From NCBI GenBank assembly GCA_033060915.1, contig CM065378.1:13829001-13893000 (forward strand): DNA of 64,000 nt, given 5' to 3'. The stretch's first letter is position 1, and each line of letters begins with the position of its first letter. This DNA comes from Euryodendron excelsum. Taxonomy: Eukaryota; Streptophyta; Magnoliopsida; Ericales; Pentaphylacaceae. Shown here one piece after another: positions 9,672 through 24,118 of this stretch. The notes beneath the pieces were generated by a model that searched no databases, was not told the origin of the DNA, and saw only the letters and a list, made by a program, of their open reading frames with translations. The position numbers and the translations under genes are program-made.

Positions 9672-12361
9672 TGTATCATGTTTTCGAAGTTTTGAGCTTG
9701 AGTGTTTTGTTTTTTAAAATATTTCCACTTGTTTTTGCGTTTGTTTAATGACTGCCAGAAATCTACTTGACCTTACTAGGTGATTGGTGGCTTCCTCGGG
9801 TTTTCTTCCTTAGGAGGAGGCATTCTCGGCGATCCAAGATTATTTTGTTATATTTTCAATGAACACGACATTGATGCTGCATCACAGAACATAGGAGAGA
9901 GTAAGGATTTGTTTTTGTTTCGATGGTATGAGATTGTTGCCTACGTTCGTATTCTTGTTTAAGGTCTTCAAAAACTAAGCGTTGGTTTTGTCCTAGCTCA
10001 AGTTTGTTTGTTTACACCAGAACCGATGTCGAGCCTAGTCCGACCGTCGAAGGTTGATACGGCTGGAATCGGATTTTTAGGCACAGGCTGCGCATTTCAT
10101 TTTGATATGCTGATGCTGCCATTTTGGGGCCTATTCTTAACAAGTGACTAAAATCATCAAAATTACCCGAAAATGAAATCGACGAGAAATGGAAAGACGA
10201 GTGTAACATACAGTTATTTTGTAATTTTGCTTACTTATATTCTATCATGACGCAGATTTTTTAAGAATATATATACATATACACTCATACACAATGGAGA
10301 GCATCAAAACTACAGTTACTAAAATAAGAAGTGAAAGCGCGTTAGGAAAAATGAAAGTAGAAACGATTAGAAAACTTAATAAAAATTTTATTAAGAAGCT
10401 TTTGCAAAACTCAAAGAGATTTTAAGAAATTTAGTGAAAATTTTTAGAAAACTTAGTAGAAACTTATATAAATAATTTTATAGATAGTTAGAACTTAAAA
10501 GAAAAAAAATGTATAAAGATTAATATTTTAAGTTTTTGAAGTGTTTGTTTCAAGTTTCTTAGGAGTTTTTGTTAAGTATTCTAAGAGTTTCTTAAATGTT
10601 TTTTAAGAATTTCTAAATCACTTTCATATCCGTACCACCAAAAGCATATTTCTTCAGAAATGAGCTTTCCCTTCCAAATGAGTATTTGGATAACTATGAT
10701 CAAAACTACCCAACATGAAATGGATGGAAGACAGTGAGAAATGAAATACAATGAAAAGAAAATTAACTGGGTGAGCCTAGTTGGTCAGAGTTCTTGGTCA
10801 TTTCTTTTAGGGTGTCAAGTGTTCGACTCTTACCTAGTTGTAAGGAATTTATCTTTTCTAAATATTCTACTCATTGTGTGAATAGTATGCTTTTGATCGG
10901 AGAGAAAATTAGTCGGATTACTCAAACATGAAGTGGATGGAAAATGAATATAAATTACTACTCGAAAGTGAAATGGATGAAAAACGAATAGTGAGAAAAC
11001 ATATGGTATTTTTTAAATTTTACTAACTTCAATCCTGACCATGCCCTTTAAAATAAATAAATATATACATATATCATATGAAGGAAAATATTGGTGATTG
11101 GCATCTCTTATGGCTAACGATTATGAGAACAATATTTTGAGAAATAAAACAGAAAATCCATGATAGGAGTAGGCGTCACTCGCCCTAAACAACCCACAGG
11201 CTTCAAAAACTGTTTTTGATCCGGTGTATAGTATTGTTTTTCTTTACTTGGCCAATCCCTTCAACCTTCCAAACTCTCCAAAAGTACCTTGCTCCAACGG
11301 CTGAGATGCACCTTTGATTGCATTTTGTTGGCAGTGTTTACAACAAAACAAACTCACTTAAGAAAAATAAAGAAAAAAAATCTGGGTTTGATTGTGCGGT
11401 TCCTATTTTCTGGTTTTATTTCCCAAAAATCTCCAAGGCCGCTTTTAGTGAACTACCTTGAAAATTGTTTTTAGGAATTTTTTTTCGGGAAAATACCTTA
11501 GTTTGGAGGGAAAAAACTGCTATTTGAGTTTCTAATTTTTTTTTTTCATACGAAAAGCGAAAATTATTTTTGAAGTTCAATTAGTTTCCAAATCAAAAGG
11601 GAAATGTCAATGAAGATTTTGAAACCATAGTAGTTATCAATACTGCACTATACCAATCGGTACGATACATTTTAGCAGACATGAAACGATACTAATAAAA
11701 GTAAATCGCGATTAATATTGACTGATAGTGGTAGGCGATACTGACCAATACCTGATTTATCAAATAGTATCAGATTTTGTGTAATTTGTTTCAAAGTAAT
11801 TTAATTTTATTATATTTTGATAATAAATATTTATTAGAACTTGTGTTGAACATATACAAGACATTAATATATCGTTTAAGTATTTTTAAAAATACTTTTG
11901 ATTGGACAAAACATTTTTATTATGTTTAAATAATTAAACGTTGAATAATATTTGTTATGAGTAATGTTAAATTTTTTAAATGAATATTTTGTGATTAAAT
12001 ATGTCTTTTATAAATATATAATATATATAGCAATTAATCAATTGGCATCGGTATGTACTATATTAATAGCAAAAATTATATGCTGACCGATACGTTATTG
12101 ACAATTGTGATACCAATTAGCTCGTGACTTAAGTTTATAGTTTTCTTTTGTAAATAAAATAAAATGAAATTCTAAGTTTAAATGAACTGGTAAAATTGCT
12201 CATGTCAAACGTCGTCGTCGCGCCGTTGTGGGGTCCCCATTCTCGTAGTGCTATTTCGCGATCGATCTGCTCCTTCCCGTCACCTGCTCGCACAATTGGG
12301 CAATTTGCAACAATTAGGGCAGAGTCTTGCGCTTTCCCGAAGAAGAACTTCATCGAAGAAG
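9672..12361. other. AT-rich intergenic region with one SINE-like insert
   Basis: No gene recognised. 10760-10900 is SINE-like (listed separately). About 11640-12110 contains scattered CCAATCGGTACGATAC / GACCGATACG motifs in opposite orientations near its ends and may be a decayed inverted-repeat element. The last 160 bases are GC-richer and are the probable promoter and 5' leader of the gene at 12362. Confidence 0.5.
10771..10890 (+). mobile_element. tRNA-derived SINE-like sequence
   Basis: GTGAGCCTAGTTGGTCAGAG matches a pol III A box and, about 45 bp on, AGTGTTCGACTC matches a B box (GGTTCGANNC). Spacing and order are those of a tRNA-related SINE head. The 3' limit is approximate. Confidence 0.6.
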
Positions 12362-12466
12362 ATGGTGAAAGTGGCGACTTACTTCGCGATGACACTGGGT
12401 GCCTTTGTCTTCTGGCAGTCCATGGACAAGATCCATGTCTGGATCGCTCTCCACCAGGACGAAAAG

Positions 12467-12526
<60 letters not shown>

Positions 12527-13184
12527 TATATATTATAAATATATGCAATACAGGCACATAGATATATATACACACACAATGAAGAAGACTCATTCAAATT
12601 TAGATTTAAAGGGTAGCCGATTGGCTCAGTTTGACTGGTTGCATCTCTTATGGTTAACGATTGAACGTTCCAAGACATTTCACAATCTGGTTTGAAATTA
12701 AAACACATACATCAGATTTCATACAACTACTCGTTTAAAATTTGATCTAGATTTCTATATCGCTCCCAAATTGCACTAGTTGGATAACTGTGGTGTAGCT
12801 GTGAATTGGACACTTGCTTAGTACTTTGACACTGTATCAAGAACAATCGAGCTACGTGCTTTTTTGAGCTGGCACAATTATTGGAATTGCGGTGCCAATT
12901 GTTGAATGGTTGTAGTTTTATGTGATTTCATGCTTGTTTCTTATCACTAATTAGTGTTGTAAGTGACAGAAGTAAAGAGTTTGGGCAGTTCACACTGCCT
13001 AATTTGGTGTATATGATGAGCATTTTTAGGATGTAGAAACAGCTTGAGACTTGCGATAGAGTGCTGAGTGAGTGCTTGTTTTGAATGTTTGCAGCAAGAA
13101 AGAATGGAGAGGGAAGCGGAGATCAAGAGGGTGAGAGCAGAACTGTTGCGTGAACAAGCCAATCAGAAGGATTCTCTAGCATAA
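12362..13184 (+). CDS. Small conserved single-helix protein, 64 aa (possible mitochondrial/complex I accessory type)
   Basis: There are two exons: 12362-12466 and 13095-13184, with a phase-0 GT-AG intron (acceptor TTTGCAG). The product is MVKVATYFAMTLGAFVFWQS... followed by HVWIALHQDEK, joined to QERMEREAEIKRV...NQKDSLA. Residues 4-20 form one hydrophobic helix and residues 30-60 a highly charged amphipathic helix. Size and layout resemble small accessory subunits of plant mitochondrial inner-membrane complexes. I associate it with the Arabidopsis At1g67785-type complex I protein, but only from memory, so function is inference. The start is the first ATG of the frame that yields the splice-compatible peptide. 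The intron opens with a 26-unit (TC)n directly after the donor GT, and another (CT)n lies about 270 bp downstream of the stop. Confidence 0.8.
12469..12520 (+). repeat. (TC)26 microsatellite beginning 1 base after the splice donor
   Basis: Uninterrupted TC dinucleotides immediately after the GT at 12467-12468, inside the intron of the 64-aa protein gene. Confidence 0.95.
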
Positions 13185-13449
13185 GCTTTGTGTCTCAATG
13201 CTGGTGGCCTTTTGCTGTGAACTTACTATTGTTGCTGTTTTTCTTTGAATTAATGTCCTCAGAGCTGACAGAGTGATCATAAAATATAACTTCTGTATTA
13301 AACTGATGATTTTGCATTGTTATGGACCAAAAATCTGCATTGTTCTGCCTTTTCAAGCTACTTTGTGTTTGTGGGCACTGAATGGAATAAGTCTTTGCGT
13401 GCCGTACATCTTATGCAACTTGGATGATTTCACTCTTGGTAGAGAGCAC

Positions 13450-13451
<2 letters not shown>

Positions 13452-13501
<50 letters not shown>
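13452..13501 (+). repeat. (CT)25 microsatellite
   Basis: Uninterrupted CT dinucleotides about 270 bp downstream of the stop codon at 13184. Confidence 0.95.
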
Positions 13502-13504
<3 letters not shown>

Positions 13505-14243
13505 CTTGTGGTGTTTCTCACTTAGAAATACAGAGGCAATGCATAATTGTGGTCCTGTAGCTAATATGTCTCAATTACAAATGGGAAATGTAAGCTTTAC
13601 TCTGAATTTTTTTTTATTTTATTTGTGGTACACTAGATTTACTCTGAACTTTCATGGTTTAGGGTGAGTTCAGTTCTCTGTCACTAGGCTTCTTACTAAT
13701 TGAAGTTGTCAATTCATCATGTTTCGTGTCAAGTAACTATGTGAGCTTGATCGAGGAATAGACAGCTATATACCTGCACTACTTTTCTCATCTGACTTGC
13801 ATGCTGCTTTCCTTATGCTTATTGAGCTATGCTTGCCTTTTGATCCTCATCATGTTCACTTTGCATCGAGATACTATTATTGGCACATTTATTTGTCATT
13901 TTGTTTCTTTGCTGATGAGTTGGTGGCTTTAATGTATAAATTATTGAACTTAGAAGTTAGATTTTTTAGGTTGGATGTATTTCATATTCTTAGTGGATAT
14001 GTGATAATTTCAAGAACTGTGACAAGAAATATAAGGAAGCTGCTTATACAACTTTTGAACTAAACTTGTTCCTTTGTCTATTGGAGGTGGTTAAAATTAT
14101 TTTGCAGTTTGCCAGATGTAGATCATAATTTTAGGCTCCCTTTATTGAATTTTGGGCTAGGGAGAGGCTAGGATTTCAATTTTCCTTTTACTTTTTCTTT
14201 TTCTGATAATTAAAAGTATATTGCCAAATGCCAGAAAAAAAAA

Positions 14244-14280
<37 letters not shown>
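14244..14280 (+). repeat. G homopolymer, 37 bases
   Basis: An A9 run followed directly by 37 consecutive G. Any long glycine stretch translated here is an artefact of this tract. Confidence 0.95.
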
Positions 14281-14282
<2 letters not shown>

Positions 14283-17147
14283 GGGCAAAGACGCCAGTTT
14301 TCCAATACTACAGTTCAATGGGCAGAAAGAAGTAAATAATGCCGTATATTCTGTGGAGGAGATTCATGTGGTCGTTGATGATGCCACTTCTCTTGCTGTA
14401 GGTAGAAACTTTTAACTTGAGAAACCATTTGTTTGCTTTTAGATCACATTTTGATGTTAAAAGTCAAATTAGCAATAAAAACCTCATCATAAGGTTCCAT
14501 TAGAGAGTTGATAGATATCAAAAACCTCATCATAAGGTTTTATGTCATGTCTCTATTATTCTTGAAGGCATCTTTGCTTGTCTCATGAGAATGCGACATA
14601 GAAACAAGCTAAAAAAGGGTAGGGTGTTGATGTGAGCTCCCCAACTTTGTGGTATGACCAGTGTTCCAGTGTGTCACTTTGGATTAAGAGGCATGTCAAG
14701 CACAAAAGAATTGAATTTCTTTGGTTTCACAAAGTTCATTTGGATTGGGGTTGCATAATGCATTCTAGTTTTTTACTTCTCCATATTCAGCGAGTTGTTC
14801 TACCGTCTCTCCCATATTTTGCAGGTTCTTCTACAGAAAGTTGCCTTCATCAACTTTTTTAGGATTTTTTAATGGGTTCCGTTCCATATTTATGACTATC
14901 GAATGATGACGTACATTTTTTTAAAATCTATTTCCAGTTGCTGCTTATGATACTTTCAGGTCTATACGTGTTTGAGAATGATCTTGTTAAAAATGGTCCT
15001 GTTTGGTGCTAGGGAAAGTGAAATTAAATTGGTGGGTGATGAAAGAATTCTTAACTGCTGCTGAATACACTCTCTTCCCTAATCTTTTTCTTGATATGTA
15101 GAAGGGAGCACAAGGCGAACTTAAAAGCCAACTCAAAACAGTCCATTGCTCTATTCAATTTGGCGGATTTTCAGCTGACTCTTGCATTTACAAATGTTTC
15201 ATGCAATTGAGGCTTTTTCAGCTGGAACTAGCCTATTTGAAAAGCAAAGAACTTTTCTCTCCCTTGTTTTTCGTTTCGTTTTCTTTTGTTTTTCCTCGAC
15301 AAATTCTAAATCCAAGGAGTCTCATGGCTAAGGACCTTTGGATGGCTCCGACTGTCCAATGGGGTCATGTAGAGATATAAAATGAGATTCTTGACACTGG
15401 CATCTTATCCATGTGAGCAATTAGAGTTTAGCACTGTGCTCTTTGTAAGCCTGCCAAGTGACTGTAACTCTCTGGAGCATTTGTATCATAATCAAATAAT
15501 CGCGGCCAACTTTTTTGTCAGATTTACAAACTAAATTTTGAGCTTTATTCGTGTTTGGCTGTTTAAGAGTTTGTTCAAGGTTGGCTCGTGACTTAAATAA
15601 ATTAAGGTTGAACGTGTTATTTCTTTAAGCTAGGTATGATAAACTAATTAGCAGCTTCAGACAATGAAAGAATAAGCTAATTGAACTTGACTGCTTTTGT
15701 TTTTTTGGTTACAGGATTTTCAAGTCTTTATCTGACTACTCCCTTGAGCTCATAAAGGACTACCGTTTATATAATCCATATAAATTTCATACATTGCAAT
15801 AATTATGATTGGCCATAAAAAAACGTGAAGATGGATTGAATTTAAGATTTTATGCTTAGCATGAGAACAAGCTGAGCACTGAGCCACCTCTTGTAGTTAA
15901 CTTGGCTTGATTAAATTTGTTCAAGATTGGTTCATAAAATAAACTAAACTAAGCTTGCTATGTTGGACTTGTTTTACAGCCTAGTTGTGAGATAAAATAG
16001 ATATGGTAGGATTGGTAGTCCAATATTATCTTATTGTACTTGCAATCTCCATCCACAAGTTGGAGAGTTGGGGCCTAGAATGTAGTCGAGTCCTGATATA
16101 TGTATCATACAACTATACATGTATGCATTGTCTGTATGATACAGGTTCTTATTACTCAGTATATTCCATTATAAATCATAAAATCAAACACCCAACCCTT
16201 ATAGTTGGGCAAACTTTTAAAAAGTTATTGTTATTCGGCAAAAAGACTAGACAGTTTTATGCTCTTTTTCCTCATACTAGCAAAGAAATCGTGTCTGCAG
16301 TCTCCAATAACAAACGGATAAAGATTTCCTGCTGCCCAATCTGCCCAAGCAGCAGGAACCACTTTGGCAACTGTCTTCTGCATTATAACGTGCATGTGAG
16401 ACCATTTTTTTTTTCCTTTTTGCCACACCAAATTCAACACAACCCGATCTTAGATACATAATAACAGTAGTTAAGAAATGCCAATATGCGAGAACATGAT
16501 TTATAAACACGTGGATATTCTAGCACACTACAAATATCTGGGTAACAGGAGGTTCTTATCAGAGGCAGAGGGGCAACTGGCAACTGCCCCTTCAAGTTTT
16601 GGAAGATTGAATTTTACTTAAATTTTTTGAAAGGTTTCTCAATTTGCCCATGTGAAAGTTATAAATGTCCCCCGCAAGTATTTATAAATGTAATTTCTAC
16701 CTGTAATATTTGAAATGCTTCTCAATTAATGCCCCTCTCAAATAGTAATATTTTGCATTAAAGACTCATTATATATCTATGTATAACAGTATAAGTTTAC
16801 ATACATTATACTTATATATAAAAGTTAAGTACTGATTATGAAAGCAATTTCTTAGTTTTATTAGTATGGGTGCCCCGGATAAATTTTTTGACTCCGGAAT
16901 TGGTTCATTATGCTAGGGTGAACCTTTTTCATAACAAACTCGTCACCTTTCTATAACCATTCTAAGCAAGATAAGGTGGTCATATACCTCCTACAAACCC
17001 CAGCTCTAAAAATAGCATCATAGCCTCTGAAAAAAAGAAAACTCCCTTTTCCCCTTATTTTGAGGTTAAAGCTTTAAAGAGCTAACCCCTTAGTTACATC
17101 ATATAACTTATACGAGTCACTTCTTGTGAACCCTATTCCCTCCATAG

Positions 17148-17158
17148 TCTATATAAGG
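17148..17158 (+). promoter_or_regulatory. TATA box of the KDEL-tailed protease gene
   Basis: TCTATATAAGG lies 79 bases upstream of the ATG at 17237, predicting a transcription start near 17185 and a short leader. This is a well-placed, near-consensus plant TATA box. Confidence 0.7.
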
Positions 17159-17236
17159 ACATGCTTACATTATTTTATACCATATCAACCACCTTCATAA
17201 ACACAGCTTTCATCTTTGAGAGGATCATAATTAGCC

Positions 17237-19541
<2,305 letters not shown>

Positions 19542-20286
19542 ATTCATACCCTTATTTCAGTAGCTTTGTTTCAGCTTTTGGTTGCATGGGGAGGTTTCAG
19601 ACTCCTCAAGGCTAGACCAATAAAATCTGTCTCTTACATAGATTGTATGCTTGCGTGAGAACAGTTTAGACATATATATACATATATTTGTTGGTTTTAT
19701 GTATTGGTTTGGATGATAATAAAAGCTTCTTTTCTGTTTGAAAATGGAAATGAAAGTTCTTTGATTTCGTAGCATATATGCTAATACACATTTTGGGACT
19801 TTCCTCATCAAGTGATTGGAATATAAGAGTTAAAAAAACATCAAAGTTGGTTGCAAATTCTCTCTCTCTCTCTTCTCTGAGGCTTAGTATTGTGGGCTGA
19901 TGGCAGGCCAATACAAAAGTGAGCCCAAAAGTGAACCAGGCTTGGGACCTCTTCTCCTTTGGGTTGAAGGAAGCCTTGACCATTCACAGAGTTGTCAAAT
20001 TTAAGGATTTGATACGTACCACCACTTGATGGACCTTATCCTTTGCACTTCTGCTCGCTAGTGAGCTGTTATGTGAGGGGAACCTAGAAGAATTGAAATA
20101 GGCTTTTGTGGAATAACATTGTTATTTTTGTTTTTTTGTATTACGGTTAAGGTATCCAGACTAATTTACACACAACTCGACTAGTTCCTCTTTCGATTTG
20201 ATCAAAAGTAAGCTATTTACTCCGAGACTAGAGTAACATTTTCTTTCTACAAACGGCCATCCCAAATGCCAATTTTTGTAAACAAT
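19542..20286. other. 3' flank of the protease gene and spacer
   Basis: The first 150-250 bases are the probable 3' UTR (AATAAAA near 19618 and 19718 could serve polyadenylation). No further gene is seen. Confidence 0.45.
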
Positions 20287-20505
20287 TAAGGGCCTATTTG
20301 GTACAGTTTTTTCGTTTAACTTTTTTTAAGCTTATAAGAAAAAAATCAAGTTTTTTTTTTGCTTTTTTACTTTTTTGCTTTTGTTTTTTTATTTATCTTT
20401 AACTAAAGCAAATCCAGAAAAACAAAAGGACAAAAAAAAAAAATTTAACTTTTTTACTTGTAAACTTAAAAAAAAAATGACAAAAAAGTTGTACGAAACA
20501 TAAAG
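20287..20505. mobile_element. hAT-like MITE, poly-A/T-rich
   Basis: The left end GGGCCTATTTGGTACAGTTTTTT...TTTAAGCTTATAAG is mirrored by the right end CTTGTAAACTTAAA...AAAAAAGTTGTACGAAACA. This gives an imperfect inverted repeat of about 40 bp around a pyrimidine/purine-rich core. The same ends recur at 32814-32940 and, more decayed, at 35297-35500, so this is a dispersed family. Confidence 0.6.
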
Positions 20506-22151
20506 ATTTGAGCCATTTGGGAAGAGGTGAACAACCCTACAACATCAACCCTGTTTACTTCATGCTCTTTCCTATCCAAGCTAGAACTAGTTATTTTGAG
20601 TCCAGCAAATCAAGTTGGAAACCAATCAAAAATACCGGCTATTACTAAATGAAAATTTCAAGTTTTGTCGTTCTACTTTTACTAATTGACTCAAGTTCCG
20701 AATCCTCGTAGAGCGAGCCAGGGGGGTGGTGTTAAGAGAATGGAAGATTGAAGGATTAAAAGCTATAGAATAAAGAACTAAAATACATAAAATAAAAAAA
20801 GGCAACCGTACAAGTTAGTGTTCTTTCCAAAGTTGGCCGCTAATCCAAGTAATGTGCATTTTTATATCACTACAGGTAGCATTATATATTTGGTCATATA
20901 TTTAAATATAGTCCATTTTAAGGGTTAATCAAAAGCAAGAGGTAGTAAAATAAGAAGATGGGTCCAAGTGGCCAACCGTGTGACCTTGATCCCCTCAATT
21001 TAATGCACGCACGCATAACCCCAACACCACAAACCCAAACAGTCCTCTTCTGGTCAAAAACAATTTTTCGAATAACAAGAAAGATATGTTTAAAAAACAA
21101 TTCATTTATTGCTTAAAGACAGAAGAAAAAAAAAAAGAAAAGAAAAAGGTTCCTCGATGGGTTCAACTCCACTCCTGGCAAAGAAGAAAGAATCCCGATA
21201 ATGCAAGCTTCTTTTTTAAGGATTCATGATTTTTATGGACTTAATTTAGTATTTAAAGTTTCGATTAGATGCAAAAACATGAACTATTAAAAGTCTAGGG
21301 TGCCACCTACGTACTAGATTTTTTTTTTTTTTTTGCTCGAGCGTAACAAATTAATTCACTTCAATAATCTCTAATGGTTCATTAGTAGAAGAAAAAAAAT
21401 AAAAAAATTCTGGTATCCTGTTAGAATAATAAGAAAAAAATATATAGAAATAGAAAATTTTTATATCATAATGCATTATATTTATACATAAAAATATTTA
21501 TTATATTGAAAGAGAAATATAAGAGCAAAGCTAAACATAGCAAAACAAACTTTTTGAAAACTATGCTAATATAATTTAACAAAAATAAAAGACCCCCAGC
21601 TCAGAACTTGAACTATATGCCATTACGAAATCATTATAGATACGAACCTATACGTATAAAAAAAGGTCTCCTGTTTGAAGTCTTTCAATACTTTGCCACA
21701 TCAATTTGGGAATGCTTGCTGTCTGTCTTTCCAAGACAACAGAAGATCTCACAGCTCAAATACGTGTGTGTATATATATAGCAGCTCAGAGCATTAGTGC
21801 CTGAACAGTAGCAGGCTGCGGCTGGTCGGCAGCGACGTAATAAATAACAGAGACAACTACGACGATCACCGTCAGCAATGTCAAGGCGACAAATGGCAAA
21901 CCCGTCGAAAAGTCTGGCAATCATTGAATCCATTTTTTTTCTGTCTCCGCTGATCGAAGTAGTGAATCCCTTAAGTTTGGGAAACTTGTCTCTCCTGTCC
22001 TGTGAAACAATTCGCACAGGCGTGTAATAGCATGAAATGAGAAACCTTTCAAATAGTGACAACCCCTCACTTTGTGGCTAGAGGACCGACAAATTCACAT
22101 TACTTTTCTCTCTCTAATCTCAGTTTTTTTTTTGGCGCTTTTCTTCCATAA
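20506..22151. other. Intergenic, AT-rich
   Basis: No gene supported. A possible frameshifted small membrane peptide on the minus strand at 21786-21933 is discussed under findings. T and A runs occur near 21320 and 21395. Confidence 0.4.
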
Positions 22152-23095
22152 TTATCATAACCGGATCAAGCCGGCTGGTTTAATTGGAAATTGGGCTTTA
22201 AACCGATTCAATTTAATTAATTTATAAAAATTTTATATGGACCGAATTGAATCAAAAGATTTGGCTGATATTTTAAAAAATTGGTGAACTGGTCGGTATT
22301 TAAAAAATTAAAAATATTTTTAAAAAAATACAAAATACAAAATAGCATAAATTGTGAATGATTTAAAATCATTTGTTTTTTTCGAAACATATTTTTGTGT
22401 TCTTTTTGATGAAAAATAGAATAAAAAAGTAAAGTCATTAAACTACAAAAAAAAAAAAATGGAAGAAGAAAAAGGAATAAGGAGGAGGATAAAAACAAAA
22501 AGGACAAGGTAAATAATGCAAAATACTCGCTTTATTACTATTTATTATTTTTTAATTCTAAATATATGTTTATATATGTTTTTCATATTATAATTAGATA
22601 TATCAGTATAATTAAAATGTATAAAGTATAAACTAAACTGGAAATAGAAAAAATTAAAAATGAGAGAGAGGAGGGTATAGGGTGGAAAAAAAAAAAAAAG
22701 ATAAAAGGAGACACGGCAAAAAATAATGAACTTTATTTTTCTTAATAATAAATATTATTGTCAAGTTTTAAGCTATTTCTTTTCAAAATACAAATACTAG
22801 TGAGCATTGGATTAAAAAATATTAAATTAGAGAGAAAAATAAGCCTACTTGAATGTTTCAATACTTATTTATTTTTATATTTTTTATTATTAATTATTTA
22901 TTTTTTATACTTATTTTAGTTATTCTATAAAAGGGAATATTATTTAACCTATTGATAATTTTTTTAATTATTATTTTTATTTAATAATATTTGTATTATT
23001 TATTTATTATATAATTGGTTTAACCACGATTGAACTAAAGAATCATTAAACCGGTACCTTGACTGGCTCAATCATAGGTACGATTTTGATAACTA
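22152..23095. mobile_element. Possible AT-rich inverted-repeat DNA transposon derivative
   Basis: The left end (TTATCATAACCGG...CCGGCTGGTTTAATTGG) and the right end read in reverse (TTATCAAAATCG...GGTACCGGTTTAATG) share an imperfect inverted relationship around a roughly 900 bp extremely AT-rich core without coding sequence. Decayed; borders approximate. Confidence 0.4.
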
Positions 23096-23215
23096 TAACT
23101 TTCTTCCATTAGTGCTAACGAAAAGTTCCTTACTTTCTTTTTTTTTTAGCGCTAATCTTAGTTTGTCTTTAGTGCTTTCTTCCATTAGCGCTAATGAAAA
23201 ACCCCTCACTTTTTT

Positions 23216-23410
23216 AAACCAATTGGGCTAACCCAGTTGGCTAGAACTCATGACCTCCCATAAGGAGGTTAGTGGTTCGTTTCTTGTCAAGCCCAAGATT
23301 TCTCTTAAAACTTTTGCCTTGGTAATTATCTGATTTGTGTGGGACGAGGGGATTACATAGACCCCGGGATTAATTGAAGTACGCACAAGTTGACCTGAAC
23401 ACCCGTTTAG
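23216..23410 (+). mobile_element. tRNA-derived SINE
   Basis: GGGCTAACCCAGTTGGCTAG is a pol III A box and AGTGGTTCGTTTC a B box. The body contains CCTCCCATAAGGAGGT and ends GGATTACATAGACCCCGGG...GAACACCCGTTTAG followed by A9, a layout typical of Au-like plant SINEs. TTTTTTAA occurs just before and just after and may be the target duplication. Confidence 0.8.
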
Positions 23411-23970
23411 AAAAAAAAATATGAGTTTTTTAACGGAAGTGAAATTTATAAAATTCAAGTGGTTTTTAAGTAACCTTTTGAAGTCTATTTTAAATTTCAA
23501 TCAATATTTTAAAAAAAACCACTCATATTCTCTGTTTGGTTTTTAACCTACAAGAAAAAAGAGAGAAAAAAGGAAAAATGAAGAAGATTTTTTTTTTTTT
23601 TTTCACTTTCCTGTCGTTTCTAGGATCTAGGTTTTCAAACCACTCAGATTTGGTAAGTAAAAGACTTCACACTAATCAGTAAACTAACCTATGTTTTAGT
23701 TACCACTTCGGATGTCTTCTTAAAAAAAGTAGTTTTATGAAACAATTTTTTTGAATTTTATTATATGTGCTATAGCCATATACACACAAAAGCTATTATT
23801 ATATCTTGTTCCACCATTTTTTCTTAACGTGAATGTCACTTTTTTTTGTGTTTTGTTTATAGGGTGTCCAAACTTATGATGAATTATTACATCAACCTCG
23901 TGCATAGATACCATTCACAAGAAGTATGTGACTTTTATGAGTATTATGCACCGTTCACGTGAAATATGTA

Positions 23971-24118
23971 AATTTTATGAATATAATTTGAGAAACTAAG
24001 TGTATATGAATATATATATATATATAATAACAATAGCGGACGTATGTAGAAACTTTATGAATATAATTTGAGAAACTAAGTGTATGTGAATATATAATAA
24101 AAATAGCAGACGTATGTA
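23971..24118 (+). repeat. Tandem duplication, about 70-78 bp x 2
   Basis: TTTATGAATATAATTTGAG...CGTATGTA occurs at 23971-24048 and again at 24051-24118. Copies differ mainly by an (AT)n expansion in the first and a few substitutions. Confidence 0.85.

Larger units (their letters stand above)
13185..17147. other. 3' flank and long intergenic region
   Basis: No coding gene supported. The first few hundred bases are probably the 3' UTR of the 64-aa protein gene. A G homopolymer sits at 14244-14280. A 20-base motif AAAAACCTCATCATAAGGTT occurs twice, near 14477 and 14520. 16560-16760 (GGGGCAACTGGCAACTGCCCC and AT-rich sequence) looks like decayed repeat. The remainder shows nothing I can name. 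Confidence 0.5.

Noticed and set aside
12135..12708. Ser/Leu- or Arg/Glu-repeat frames around the (TC)n tract
   Set aside because: Microsatellite translation overlapping the real exon 1 and intron of the 64-aa gene.
14221..14415. Glycine-rich open frame
   Set aside because: Produced by the 37-G run; no flanking conserved sequence.
16003..16461. 152-codon frame and its reverse-strand counterparts
   Set aside because: Composition is that of spacer, with no conserved motif; likely chance.
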